Notes under the pieces: generated by a model
The model's input: only the letters and a program-made list of their open reading frames with translations
The model's database searches: none
What the model was told of the DNA's origin: nothing
DNA from: Gastrolobium villosum
Taxonomy: Eukaryota > Streptophyta > Magnoliopsida > Fabales > Fabaceae
Length of the DNA stretch: 64,000 nt
NCBI GenBank assembly: GCA_032173675.1
Contig: JAVKPL010007307.1
Location: 232,875 to 296,874, forward strand
Direction of reading: 5' to 3'
Translations under genes and position numbers: made by a program
Part shown: in pieces, positions 21,002 to 32,872 of the stretch
Position numbering within the stretch: position 1 is the first letter of the stretch
Layout: each line of letters begins with the position of its first letter

Positions 21002-24000
21002 AAACTTTAATATCTCTACCGTCCTTCATTCCCATCTTCTTCTTGCAATTTTCAAACAATAACGTCGGCGGAGGCTTTGTGAAAATATCTCCAACTTGAT
21101 CTCGGCTTGCAACATGAGTGAGCTCCACCTTTCCTTCTTTGACTTGATCTCGGATGAAATGGAACCTGACATCAATATGCTTACTTCTTTCATGGTTGAC
21201 CGGGTTCTTTGATAACTCGATCGCAGATTGTTGTCAACTCGGATTTCAGTTGAACCGACTTGCTCTTGCTCCAACTTGCTCAATAAATTTCTCAGCCAAA
21301 TTGCATGACAAACACACCAGGAAGCAGCAACGTACTCGGCTTCGCATGTAGATAAAGTCACAATAGGTTCCTTCTTTGACACCCACGTGAATGTCGTGTT
21401 TCCCATAAAAAATACATAGCCAGCCGTGCTCTTCCTGTCATCAACATCTCCGCACCAATCACTATCCGAATATCCTGTCAGTTTGTACTTATCCGACTTC
21501 GAGTAATGAAGTCCTTGCGAGATTGTTCCTTGAACATATCTTAAAATTCTCTTTGCCGCCTTCCAATGAGTATAGCTCGGCTCTTCCATAAATCGGCTTA
21601 TTATTCCAACACTCAGACACAGATCTGGTCTCGTACACGTCAAGTACCTCAGACTTCCAACTAGACTCCGATAAACACTCGGATCTACCTTTTCACCTCC
21701 ATCATATCTTGAAAGTTTAACACCGGGTTCCATAGGGTTGAAACCGGGTTGCAATTACTCATTTTAAACTTCTCTAAAATTCCTTTTGCATAGGCTTCCT
21801 GAGAAACGAAAATCCCAGATTTGTCTTGTCTGACCTCCAAACCAAGAAAATATTTCATCAGACCGAGATCATTCATCTCGAACTCCTTCGTCATTTTATT
21901 CTTGAAATCTTGAATCATCCCTTCATCATTACCCAAGAAAATCAGATCATCAACATATAGAGCAACAAGTAGAATTTTACCTCCCTTTTTATGCAAGTAG
22001 AGTGCATGTTCATATGGACATTGTTCAAGTCCATCTTTCTTGAAGTAATTGTCAATTCTTGTGTTCCAGGCTCTTGGGGCCTGCTTCAACCCATACAAAG
22101 CTTTCTTCAGTCTCAACACTTTTTTTTTATTGTCCTGCTTTCATGAATCCCGGAGGTTGTTCCAGATACACCTCCTCTTCGAGTACTCCATTTAAGAATG
22201 CCGACTTCACATCCATCTGATAGATCGGCCATCCGAACTGGGCTACTTGAGAAATTAACAGTCTGATAGTCTCCATTCTTGCTACGGGTGCGAACACCTC
22301 GTCATAGTCAATGCCGGCCTTCTGCCTATACCCTTTCGCCACCAGCCGGGCTTTATATCTTTCGATCTCCCCTTTAGCATTCACTTTCTTTTTATACACC
22401 CATTTCACACCAATGGGCCGACTTCCTTTGGGTAGCTCGACTAACTCCCACGTCTTGTTCTTTTCTATTGCTTTAATTTCCTCTTCCATGGCTGATTGCC
22501 ATTTCTCATTTCGAATTGCTTCTTCAAAACTCACTTCCTCAGAGTCTGCTAACAAACATACCAGGTGTGCTTCACTGGTGGAATCATACAGATCTTGTAG
22601 ACTCCTCATCCTTGGTTGTCTCAATTCTTCTTCACCATCAGAAACTTCAGGGTTTGCAGGGATATGGGTCGAAGGTTGTTTGACCTCAATTGATCTATTT
22701 CCGGGTTCCACATTGTCCCCTGATGGACTGTTCCAGTCCCAAGCATCTTCTTCATTCACTTTCACATCTCGGCTAACCAGCACCTTTTTACTAACGGGAT
22801 CCATCAACTTGTATCCCTTCGTCTTCTCATCGTAACCAATAAACACAAACTTCTTACTCTTATCTTCTAGTTTTGTCCTCAACTGATCCGGTATGTGTGC
22901 ATAAGCAATACTCCCAAAGACTCTAAAGTGACCCACTGAGGGCTTCAATCCGCTCCATGCTTCTTGCGGAGTCTTGTCATTCAAAATTGAATGTGCACAT
23001 CTGTTCTGCACATACACTGCACATTGTACAGCTTCTCCCCAGAACTCTTTTGGCATGTTTTTCGTTTTTAACATAGATCGGACCATATCCAGGATAGTCC
23101 GGTTCTTTCTTTCAGCTACTCCATTCTGCTGGGGCGAGTACGGTGCGGTCAGGAACCGCCTTATCCCATGTTCTTCACAGTACTTCTTGAAAGCTGTTGA
23201 CACGTACTCCCCACCTCGGTCTGAACGGACCGACTTGATGTACCTCCCAGTACCATTTTCTATCATCACTTTAAAGCTCCTAAATGCCTCTAGCACCTCG
23301 GATTTTTCCTTCAAAAAATACACCCAAGTCTTTCGACTAAAATCATCAATAAACGTTACAAAATACTTCTTACCACTGAATGACCCTGGAGTAATGGGTC
23401 CACACAGGTCGGTATGAATTAATTCCAGAGGCTGCCTAGCTCGGTATCTCGCCATCCTTTGGAATGGGCTCCTCGCATGTTTTCCCAATACGCAGTCCTC
23501 ACAAAATTTTCTTTCAGAGTTAATCTTTGGCAGTCCCACCACCATGTTCTTCTTCATCATCTCGGTCAGACCACCATAATGAAGGTGTCCAAACCGTCGA
23601 TGCCACAACGACATTTTATCCTCCACCTCGGCTTGCAGACAACCGACCTCTATACTCCCCAGACTCAGCTTGTACATTCTATTTTTCTCCATCTGAACTC
23701 GGGCTATCAGACGCCCTTGTTTGTCTTTCAACAGCAGAACTCGGTCTGTCATTAGAACCGAGTAGCCTTTCTCCATCAATTGTTCAATGCTCAGAATATT
23801 GCTTTTGAGCTCAGGCACGTAATACACGTCCCGAATTGTACCAATTCGTCCATCTCTTTGCAAGAAACAGATCGTACCTCGGCCTTTCACATCAATTTTG
23901 GACGCGTCTCCAAAAGAGTAATGTCCAGCTTCCACCGTTCTCAACTCCTTGAACAAATGTTTGTAACCACACATGTGATTACTGGCACCAGTATCCAAGT

Positions 24001-25072
24001 ACCACTCCGACTCAACCTTCGAGCTAGTTTCACCATGTGCTAACATCAGAACTCCATCTTTTATTTCTCCTTCTGCAGTGAGGTTTGAAGCCTCGTCAAC
24101 TCTTCTTTCATCTCGGCAATCCTTAGCGAAATGCCCAACTCGGCCACAGTTATAACACTTGTCCGAGTTGCAATCTCTTGAATAATGTCCATACTTACCA
24201 CATTTGTAACATTCCACGTTTGATTGGTTTGTCCATCGGCCTCTTCCACCTCGACCACGTCCTCTACCTCTCCAATTTTGCTGACTCGTCTCAGCTCTTT
24301 CTTCATGTTTCACTTCCTGACCTCGGCCACGACCTCCTCGGCCATTTCCACGTCCACTTCGTCCACGACCTCTACCTCAGACATTCTGAGAGTAGAGTGC
24401 CTTTTCATCCTTGATATTGGCTTTTGACTGAAGTGCTTGCTCCAGTGTTTCTTCCTTCTTCTTTTTCTTGCGCTGTTCATGCGCCTCGAGAGAACCTGCT
24501 AGCTCTTCAACAGAGAGCGTAGCCAAGTCCTTAGACTCCTCAATTGCACATACCACGTTCTCGAAGTCGTCTGTCAATGACCTCAGAATTTTTTCAACGA
24601 CTCTGGAGTCAGTTAACACCTCTCCATTTCGTTTCAACTGGTTCACCACGGTCTGAACTCGGGTGATGAAGTCTGACACTCCTTCGGTTTCCTTCATCTT
24701 CATCCCCTCTAACTCTCCTCTTAGAGTTTGAAGTCGGACCTGCTTCACACGGTCTGCGCCTTTGTAAGTCGTCTCCAATATATCCCAAGCTTCCTTTGCC
24801 GTCGTCGCACCTCCAATCTTTTCAAGATCACCGCTTCGTTCAACGGCTTGAGACATCATAAATAGTGCCGCTGCATCCTTTGATCTCAACGCACTCAATT
24901 GCTTGAGTTGATTTGCTGAATATCCTTCCGTTGTATCAGGTTCTACGAACCCATTTTGCACCAACCCCCAACTGTCATAAGCTCGTAGAAGGGCCTTCAT
25001 TTGGATGCTCCAGTTTTCATAGTTCACCTTTGTCAGGCGGGGCACTGACAGACTATTACTCATATTTTCCAT
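21000..25072 (-). pseudogene. Copia Gag-Pol polyprotein with few breaks (element 3)
   Basis: Starts at ATG 25072. Gag (NYENWSIQMKALL) runs to a single in-frame TGA at 24377-24379, which replaces a CGA at the start of the RGG-rich linker. The frame then continues unbroken for over 700 codons: CCHC knuckles (about 24120-24216), protease DTGAS (about 23980-23995), integrase with SDRGGEY (about 23205-23225) and AERKNR, and the start of RT. A stop plus one-base insertion near 22124, a one-base deletion near 21735 and another near 21227 break RT and RNase H. RT YVDD (about 21945-21960) and RNase H EAEYVA remain. It is inactive as encoded but only lightly damaged. Confidence 0.92.
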
Positions 25073-25080
25073 TGGCTCAA

Positions 25081-25092
25081 GCTCTGATACCA
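25081..25092 (-). other. Primer-binding site (tRNA-iMet) of element 3
   Basis: The minus strand reads TGGTATCAGAGC, a perfect match to the usual plant copia site, three bases inside the 5' LTR. Confidence 0.92.
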
Positions 25093-25095
25093 ATT

Positions 25096-25407
25096 TGTAA
25101 TTCACAGGTCCTCTAATGGTGTTTATTTCTGAAAACACAGAATCACACAGATTCTTTCTGAATATACCTCTTTCTATTACTGTATATGCCAACCCACTTT
25201 TCAATGGTTTACATGGTGCTATTTAAAAGTATTAGCAAATGATTAAGAATACTAATGACCAACTTAGGAAATCTAAACATAATAATGACTACTTCATAGA
25301 AACTCTAAACTTATTAATGTCCACTAACAAATTCCTAAGGACACATCCCTTCACCAAAAACTCTTCATTTTCTATTTTCTTTTAATTAAATAAAGTTTAA
25401 ACCAACA
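25096..25407 (-). repeat. 5' LTR of copia element 3
   Basis: A 312-bp LTR. It has one extra T in a T-run near 25382 compared with its partner and three substitutions. Confidence 0.94.
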
Positions 25408-25444
25408 CAAGGTCCTATATTCTTCTTTCTTTTAACCAGATGAC

Positions 25445-25466
25445 TCTCACACACACACACACACAA
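25445..25466. repeat. (CA)n microsatellite
   Basis: A short run of alternating C and A just right of copia element 3. Confidence 0.8.
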
Positions 25467-25536
25467 AATAACAAGCACATGCATGTATCTCAAGCATAAT
25501 CTCAATTCCATTACAAAGCATACATACATAGATATT

Positions 25537-25671
25537 GTTGAGATATATAAAACCATTAATGTAACCTGACCTAATAGCTTAAGCTTTTGGGTTGAATTGG
25601 TAGGGGCGTGTTGAGATATATAAAATCATTAATGTAGTCTCACCCAACAGCTTAAGCTTTTGGGTTGAATT
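25537..25671 (+). repeat. Two tandem 62-63 bp direct repeats (period 73 bp)
   Basis: Copy 1 is at 25537-25599 and copy 2 at 25610-25671. Both run from GTTGAGATATATAAAA through CATTAATGTA to CTTAAGCTTTTGGGTTGAAT. The last block also occurs once near 1853. Origin not recognised; it looks like a dispersed low-copy repeat. Confidence 0.65.
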
Positions 25672-25672
25672 G

Positions 25673-26046
25673 ATTCTTTACAGATATATACGAGAATAGG
25701 GGTAGTTTTACAGCTTACTTTATTTGAAGTGTCTTCATATGGTTTATTGTTAGACGACAACTACTCTTGAAGTGTGGTGTCTTCCTTAACTCTGCCCTCT
25801 TGTATAGCTTCCCCTTCTGTCTTAGTCTCCCGAGCCACTAGGCTTATGAAAATGAAGGTACAAGTGGTCTAGCTTTTATTAAGAGGAAAGGTTGGTGATC
25901 CTTGAGGAAGATATTTAGTGGCGTGCTAAGTTAGCGATTTGGGATGGTGAGTTTGCATGTGAGGTGTGAGTGTGGATGGAAAAGTGAAGGAGGAAAGTAT
26001 GGAGGAGAATAGGTTGTGCTTGAAATTAAAAAGTTTCATTGTTTAA

Positions 26047-26080
<34 letters not shown>

Positions 26081-26644
26081 ATTTTTACAAAAAGTGGATC
26101 TTATAATATAGGATTTTATTAATCTCCTTCCACATAAGATAGTTATCTTATGTGGTAGAGAGAAAATAAATAGGTCCCACCATTACATGAAAAAAGAAAA
26201 AGAAGAAAAAGGTGGGTGCGAAAATCGAAGTGAGAGAAAATGGGATAAGTTACCTCATGTGATAATATTTCCCTATAACATATGTATGTGTTTGTGTGCG
26301 TGTTAATCAAATTAACATGCATATGCAGGTTGTGTGTCTTTTTATGCAAGACACATGTCTTCCCATGTGCGTCTTTATGCATACTACCATGCATTAGATT
26401 GGTAAATAATTGCTAAAAAAAATAAAAATGAGAAAAATATTACTAGTTTTGAATTATATAGGTCAAAAGCCGATAAAATTGTTGATAGCCCACTAGCCCT
26501 TGGAAATAGAGATGTCAAATGGGTAAGCCCGTCCCATTAGGGGGACATTGACCAAGCTGACACCCCTTTAATAAAAATTTATTAGATTGCCACGTTAGGA
26601 AATTTTTTTGCCAAAATGGCACGTCACAATTTCACTGATCTGGG
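25673..26644. other. Intergenic DNA, no gene seen
   Basis: AT-rich, with a (TTA)n tract at about 26050-26078. A short hairpin, CACATAAGATA/TATCTTATGTG, lies near 26132-26155. No coding region is supported on either strand. Confidence 0.5.
26050..26078. repeat. (TTA)n microsatellite
   Basis: About nine to ten TTA/ATT units in a row. Confidence 0.85.
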
Positions 26645-26806
26645 AATGGACTGGACACGTGACAGCGTCTGAATGGTCAACCATTCTTTTTTTTTGGTTG
26701 CAGAGAATGTCTGTACTTTTGCCACGTGTCAGTATTCTGTCATTATCGTTGGGCTGCTCAGTTAGAATAGTTGACCATTCAGACGCTGCCACGTGTCCAG
26801 TCCATT
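26645..26806. repeat. Inverted repeat with G-box and W-box motifs
   Basis: Two 43-nt arms (26645-26687 and 26764-26806) are reverse complements with two mismatches, around a 76-nt loop. Each arm carries an ACGTG-type G-box core (CACGTG left, CCACGTGT right) and a TTGACC W-box core. It lies just beyond the 3' end of the LINE coding region. It may be a MITE or part of the LINE tail. The loop begins with a run of nine T, which on the minus strand could be the LINE poly(A). Confidence 0.7.
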
Positions 26807-26979
26807 ACCGCTTGTCAGGTCAGCAAGAAGGGGCAATGCCCCCACAAAACAAAAGAACAGCAAAGTGCAAGAAGGAAGGATTAAAAAAAATAGAACAAAA
26901 GAAAGCAAATAAGAAGGAAGGAAAAAAACAGAAGCAGAAAACAAAACATCAAACACTAGCAGAAAGCCAGGAACAAGCA

Positions 26980-29900
26980 TCATCCTGTATTTCTCCTAGC
27001 AGCCACCTTATTCAGACCCGGATCCAAAAGATCAGCAGCAAGAAGATTTAACAGATCGCTGTGAGGGGAGGAGATTGATTTGAGCCCAAAGGAATCATCC
27101 AAAGCCTTCTTCGCAATCCAATCCGCACAGGTGTTGCTACTCCTAGGAATTTTATTCAATAAGACAGTCCACTCTTTCATTAAAAAGACTCGAATCTTAG
27201 CTACCAATGGCAGCTTTCGAGTATCATTACCATGATTGGTAAGAAGGCAAAACGCTTGAGAAGAATCAGTTTCCAACACTAGTTTCCTCCAGCCATGCTT
27301 CCAGGCGAAATCAAGTCCATAAAGGAGAGCCCAAAGTTCAGCATGCAGAGGAATGCAAGAGCCAATGAAGGCTGAGAAACCGCCACACCATAATCCATTC
27401 CTATCCCTCAAGAGACCACCACAAGCTGCCCGATTACCTTGCACAGCCCCATCCACATTTAATTTCAGAAAGTCCTCCGCAGGCCTAATCCACGATGTAG
27501 GAAGTTGAGAGTGAGAAGTTCCTGAAAATGTTTTTTTAAACTTAGCCAAACAGAACCTATTTTCCTCAATTTCTACAGCAATAGCCTTTGAAGGATCCTC
27601 AGGACGCTGGAAACCTTCTTCGTGAATTTCCTTATTCCTCCATAACCACAAAAAGTAGCAAGTGGTAAAGAAAGAGTCTCTCCAATCCTTGAGGTTGCTG
27701 TTGTTTGAAGTGAGATTCAGAATCATCCACTCCCTAAAAGAAATCACAGTGAGGAAACTCGGTGGAAGAGGGTGCAACATGGGCAACAGCCAGCACTTTC
27801 TTGCCTTCCAACAATCTCTAAACACATGAAGGCAATCTTCAATCACTTCAGGGCAGAAAGGGCACTTATTGGAACTACCACTCCACTTTGATATTGACTC
27901 TCTTGTTAACATTCTATCATGAAGCATTTTCCAGATAAGCATTTTGACTCTTTCCTTGCCTTTCCACTTCCAAATACGGTCCCAACAGTCAATGGGGGAA
28001 GGATTGCTAGAATCTAACAAGTTATTGTATGCCAGCTTAACTATGGAATGCCCAGGGTTCCAGTTAGTCCAAGCTATGCTATCCTCCTCGGCTTCATCAT
28101 CTGGATGAGGAATGGCAAGAATTTTGTTCACCACATTAAGGTCAAAATGGTTCACAAGATAATGCACATTCCAGCCTCCTTCAGAAAGGAAAATACTGTT
28201 GCTAATCTTTAAATCCAAGACCTCTTGAGAAGGAAGGGTATGAGTATGAGCAAGGATGTTTGGGCTGAGACCAGTCCAATTGTCTTTCCAAAAATCAATC
28301 TTCTTGCCATTACCTATTTGCCAAGAAGTATTGCTTATCATTTGAGGCCAGACCTTACAAATGCTTTTCCAAAAGTGAGAATCATAAGGTTTACTAACTA
28401 CCTCTTTTAGCATATCTTTTCTCCTGCCATATTTGGATAGCAAGACTTGGACCCAAAGCTGAGATGGAGACTGAACCATATTCCACACACTTTTGGATGA
28501 AAGCTTCATTCTGGCTACGGAGATTGGGAATACCTAACCCACCCTGGTTTTTAGGGAGTTGAAGATGTTCCCAACCGATTGCATGATGCTTCCTATGAAC
28601 CTCAGTATCTCCCCAAATGAAATTCCTTTTCTTCTTTTCAATTTCTTCACAAATACCCACAGGTAATAAGCTGTTTTGCATGTGGAACATAGGGATAGTG
28701 GAGATGACCGATTTTGCTAGAGTCACTCTACCTGCCATAGATAGACACTGATTTTTCCAACCATTGAGCCTATTGTTAACCCTATCCATGATCTCTCCAT
28801 AGTGAAGTTTACTAGTCCGGCCATGTTTCATTCTGTATCCCAGGTATCTGCCCAAGTTTTTTGTTTGTGCAAAACCACTAATCTTCACTATCTCATTAGC
28901 AACATCAATTGGAACATTTTTGGAGAAGAAGATATTAGATTTTGGGTAACTCACCTTCTGACCAGACATGATCCCAAACTTTGTGAGGCACTCCATTACT
29001 GTCTTGATTTGGTCAATGTTGGCTTCTCCAAAGAGTAACAAATCGTCAGCGAAGAGGAGATGAGATATGGATGGTCCACCTCTACCAGCTGCCATTGGCT
29101 TCCATTCTTTCTTTGCAATTGCATCAGAAATCAAGTGTGTCAGTTTTTCCATACATAGCACGAAAATGTAGGGAGATATTGGATCTCCTTGCCTCAAACC
29201 TCTGCTCGGAAGGATGCTACCAGCCTTGGAACCATTCCAGAGGATTTCAAGCTCAGCTGAAGTGATGCACTGCATTATGATATTCACCAGAGATTCTGAG
29301 ATGTTTATCTCAGACAACACTTTGTATATAAAATTCCAAGACATCCTATCATAGGCTTTCTCTAAGTCGATTTTGATTGTGAAGAATCCCCTTTTCCCAT
29401 TCATAGAGTGAACCATCTCTTGAGCAATGATAATATTGTCCTGGATTTGTCTTTTAGGAACGAAACTGACTTGTTGAGGAGAAAACAGTTTGTTGAGAAG
29501 GGGTTTCAGCTTGCTCACTATAATCTTGCTGATACCTTTATAAAGAACAGAACACAGAGCAATCGGGCGAAATTGGTTAATCTTTTCTGGTTTTTCCAGT
29601 TTTGGAATGAGAACCAGAAAGGTTTTATTTAGATCCTTCACCTCATCCGGCTTCTCCCAAATCTGATGCACACAATCAACCACTTGCTTTTTCATAATAT
29701 CCCAGTTTTTTTGGAAGAAGAAAGCTGGGAAGCCATCTGGACCAGGAGCTTTGAGAGCATTCATGGAGAAGAAAGCTTCCTTGATACTCAATTCCGAGAT
29801 AGGATCCTTCAAGGCTGTCAACTCAGTCTCCTCTAATGCAGGCCAATAAGTATTGGTGACTTCCCAAGGTCTGGAGTGATCTTCTTCAGTAAAAAGATTA

Positions 29901-31096
29901 GTGAAGAAATCATGAATAATCTTGTTCAGGCTGTCTTCTTCTCTAACCATATGACCCTCATCATTCTTGAGCTCTAAAATTTTGTTTCTGGCGCTTCTAA
30001 TTATGGTAGTTGTATGATAGAATCTTGTGTTACGATCCCCATCCTCAATCCATTTGCATCTAGCCTTTTGAAACCAAAGAGCTTCTTCTTGTTCTAAAAC
30101 TCTATTCAACTCATCCTGAAGAGCAAAATCAAGATCAGATTGGGCAATATCATGCTGGTTGGTGTGGTTAATCTGGGTCTCATGGATTCTTTTTAGAAGG
30201 TAATCCTTCCTAACTTGGATACAACCAAAAACTCTTTTATTCCAAGATTTAAGCGGATCAATTAGGTTTTCCAGGCAAGTGACAATCTTGGTATGGTGGT
30301 TCCAGATAAACTTGAGAAAGTGAACAAAAGTGCTGTGACTCTGCCAAGCTACCAAGAATCTGAAAGGTCTCTCTTTCCACTGGTTCTCATTGGGGAAAAG
30401 AGAAAGAAGAAGAGGATTATGATCCGAGTTTAGTCTTGGTAAAGCTCTAACATCCGCATCTCCAAAAGTGGTTCTCCAAGCTGCATTTGAACAAATTCTA
30501 TCAAGTCTCTTGAAGACTCTATCAAGATGAAGCCATTTGGGTCCCCTCCAAGTGAATTTAGAGCCTCTACAACCCAGATCCAGCATATGGCAGTCATTTA
30601 ACATGTAGGAAAACTTCTGACATCTAGCAATATTCACAGGGGCTCCCCCTCTTTTCTCTTTTGAGGAAGCTATCTCATTGAAATCCCCCATCATGGCCCA
30701 GGGTCCCATCATGCTACCACTGATTCTTCTCAGATCCGTCCAAAGCTCATCACGGACTTCCTCTCTATGATTGGCATAAACCACAGTGAGATGAAAGGAA
30801 GGACCATGATTAACAGAACAAGACAAGTGAATGAATTGATTAGATTTCTCTATGACAGATATATTGAACCTTTCTTCTTTCCAAAGAATCCAAATACCAC
30901 CCGAAAAACCAATAGCATCTACTAGAACATACTGGTTGAAACCAAGTTGTTTTATTTTCTTCAGGGCTGCTACACCACTGATCCTAGGCTCTAGGATGGC
31001 AACCATGCCAATCCTGTACTTTTTGATGAAATTTCTTAAGGATGTCTTAAAGGACTTTTTTGCAGCACCCCTAACATTCCATACAAGGCAATTCAT
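26980..31096 (-). pseudogene. LINE ORF2: endonuclease, reverse transcriptase, RNase H, one frameshift
   Basis: Begins at ATG 31096, whose A is the last base of the ORF1 stop. The EEP/APE-type endonuclease comes first (NVRG at about 7-10, GDFNE at about 137-141, SDHNP at about 224-228). The reverse transcriptase follows (PGPDGFP about 451, IDLEKAYDR about 576, GLRQGDPISP about 633, FADD about 682). A frameshift near 28490-28505, in a GTGTGTG run, moves reading to the next frame. That frame stays open to 26980 and encodes a zf-RVT cysteine cluster (CPFCPEVIEDCLHVFRDC) and an RNase H with NVDGA, HAEL and ETDS acidic residues. RNase H at this place is typical of a group of plant L1s. All catalytic motifs appear intact. 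Confidence 0.9.
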
Positions 31097-31098
31097 TA
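31094..31098 (-). promoter_or_regulatory. TAATG stop-start overlap between LINE ORF1 and ORF2
   Basis: The ORF1 stop TAA and the ORF2 ATG share a base. This arrangement suits termination-reinitiation for ORF2 translation. It is read directly from sequence; the mechanism is inference. Confidence 0.7.
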
Positions 31099-32872
31099 AA
31101 TAACTAAATTGGTCCCAGGTTTGCAAAGTACCTGGTTACTTTGTGTCCTCTGCTCAGAGGCATCTTCCCTGTTTGGATTCTCCATCTCCATCCCATCTTC
31201 TGAAGCTCTATCTGGAGGTTCAGCTTTCCATGAGGTCTCCTCACTGCCCGAATTGGAAATTTCCATCTCTGCAGGAATGGCAACAGTCTCACATAGCTCA
31301 CCAACATCCTGACCACCCTCAATGTTTGTTGACTGAGTGGCAGCTATCTTGGAATAAAGCTCTATTTCAGTTTCCACATTGGAGTGAGCCTTACTATTAA
31401 TGAGAGGTTTGATAGTAGGGGCTGGAGATTCTTGCCTTGGTTTGCTCTTCCAAGTTGTCTTATTGGATGAAGGGAGCTCTATTGGTTTGGAGCTAGACCC
31501 ACTTTGAGGAGATGCAGTGGTGAACACAAAGGAATTGATCCTGTCTTTCCCTTTAGTTTTGTGTCTGTTTTTACCTGTGGCTTTTTTTCCCCCAGACTGG
31601 AGCATCACATTAGCTGCTGGGCTACTGAGCAGAGAGGAGCTGCCCCCCTTGTTCTCCTTTTGTTCCCCCAGAAGGGTTTTCGAAACTGAGCTAATCAGCT
31701 CTATATTTTTCAGGATCCTTCCTTATCTCCTTTTTCTGGTTAGAGGAACTCCCATTATTAGAGATATCAACTCCAAAAGTTCGCTCTTCTTTTGTATCCT
31801 TCATCTTTTGAGAGAAATTTTTCGGGAATTTCTTCTTCTGTACAACCATCCAGGGCCCCACACTCTGGTTCTCTGAAGTTTTTTCTGTATCAGACACATT
31901 CGTGCTCCGATTAGGTTGCACTTCAGCAGGGTTCACATTCTGATTGCATTGCTCTTTATTGTGCCCATACTTTCCACACTTTACGCAAATTAAGTAAAGA
32001 CTCTCGTATTCCACCTTAAAGATTTTATCCTCCAAAATATATTCTCCTCTCAGGATTTTGGATAAATCCAATTCAACACAGACTCTCGCAAATTTCCCCC
32101 TATCACCCGTAGATGTATTTCTATCAACCTTTAACACTTTTCCAATAGTATCACCAATGATTTTCAGAAAAGACATCACACAGAATTCTTGGGGAATACC
32201 TGGAAGACAAATCCACGCAGCAATTCTATGAATGTTGGCTTTGAATGGATCAAAAAAAGGTTCCCACTTCCTGATTGCCAGATAGTGCCCCATCAAAACC
32301 CATGGGCCGCCGGTAAGAGCCAGGTTCAGATCTTCAACGCTTGTGAACTTCACCGAGAAGAAATCATTTCCTAAGTCGGCTACAGTTAGAGGACCCGCTT
32401 TTGCCCATAGGTTAGCAAGCTTGGTCTTCATATACATCACTCCTACCTTCTTGCCCAGAAGTTTGACTATGATTGCATTTTTCCAGGGGCTTCTAAGTCT
32501 TTGTTTAGCTTCCTCCGTGCATCTTATTCTCACTGACCCATCTGCTCCGTAAATGGTCTGGAACCCTTGTTCATTGATTACCCCTAGACTCGGATCAAGA
32601 GGTTCACTCACTTCCTCTGTTAGATCGGCTTGCCAAGAGTCTTCTTCACCCTTAGTATTGTCGCTGGATCTAAGAGCTACAGCGAAAGACATCATTTTCC
32701 CAGAGGGAATACGTTCAGAGATGTTGCCTAAACTTGCACCTCTGTTAGATGAATCTGGAGAAAATTCCTCTCCGTTTTTGGAACGCTTGATACTCTTCCT
32801 CATTAGATCGTTTGATTCTGGTTGTGTTGTTGTTGATGCTGGATCGCCGTGACTTTCGTTGGAGGAACCCAT
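31096..32872 (-). pseudogene. LINE ORF1: DUF4283 and CCHC nucleic-acid-binding protein, frameshifted
   Basis: Start ATG at 32872 (MGSSNESHGDP); an upstream in-frame ATG at 32980 lies in satellite and is rejected. A DUF4283 region spans about residues 115-265 (with LTGGPWVLMGHYLAIRKW), followed by a CCHC knuckle CVKCGKYGHNKEQC at about 297-310. Proteins of this type bind element RNA in the ribonucleoprotein particle. After about 390 codons an extra base in an A-run near 31708-31712 moves the frame to a stop at 31691. The rest of the protein, Ser/Glu-rich, continues in the next frame to TAA at 31096-31098. Length without the shift would be about 590 residues. Confidence 0.85.

Larger units (their letters stand above)
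20679..25407 (-). mobile_element. Ty1/copia retrotransposon 3, young full-length copy
   Basis: A 4,729-bp element on minus with the target duplication CAAGG (20674-20678 and 25408-25412). LTRs of 311 and 312 bp differ at three substitutions and one indel. Terminal TG and CA are intact at both outer ends. It is the best-preserved of the three copia elements and very similar inside to element 1, with LTR differences that suggest two sublineages. Confidence 0.96.

Noticed and set aside
22311..22835. 174-codon plus-strand frame, with similar ones at 3718-4242 and 22974-23417
   Set aside because: Antisense to copia integrase and RT coding regions. Similar antisense frames recur in each copia copy, as expected of shadows.
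26608..27051. 147-codon plus-strand frame right of the G-box/W-box hairpin
   Set aside because: It runs through an inverted repeat and low-complexity A/G-rich sequence antisense to the LINE tail, with no family resemblance.
31504..31876. Plus-strand frames over LINE ORF1
   Set aside because: Antisense shadows of the ORF1 coding region, without recognisable domains.
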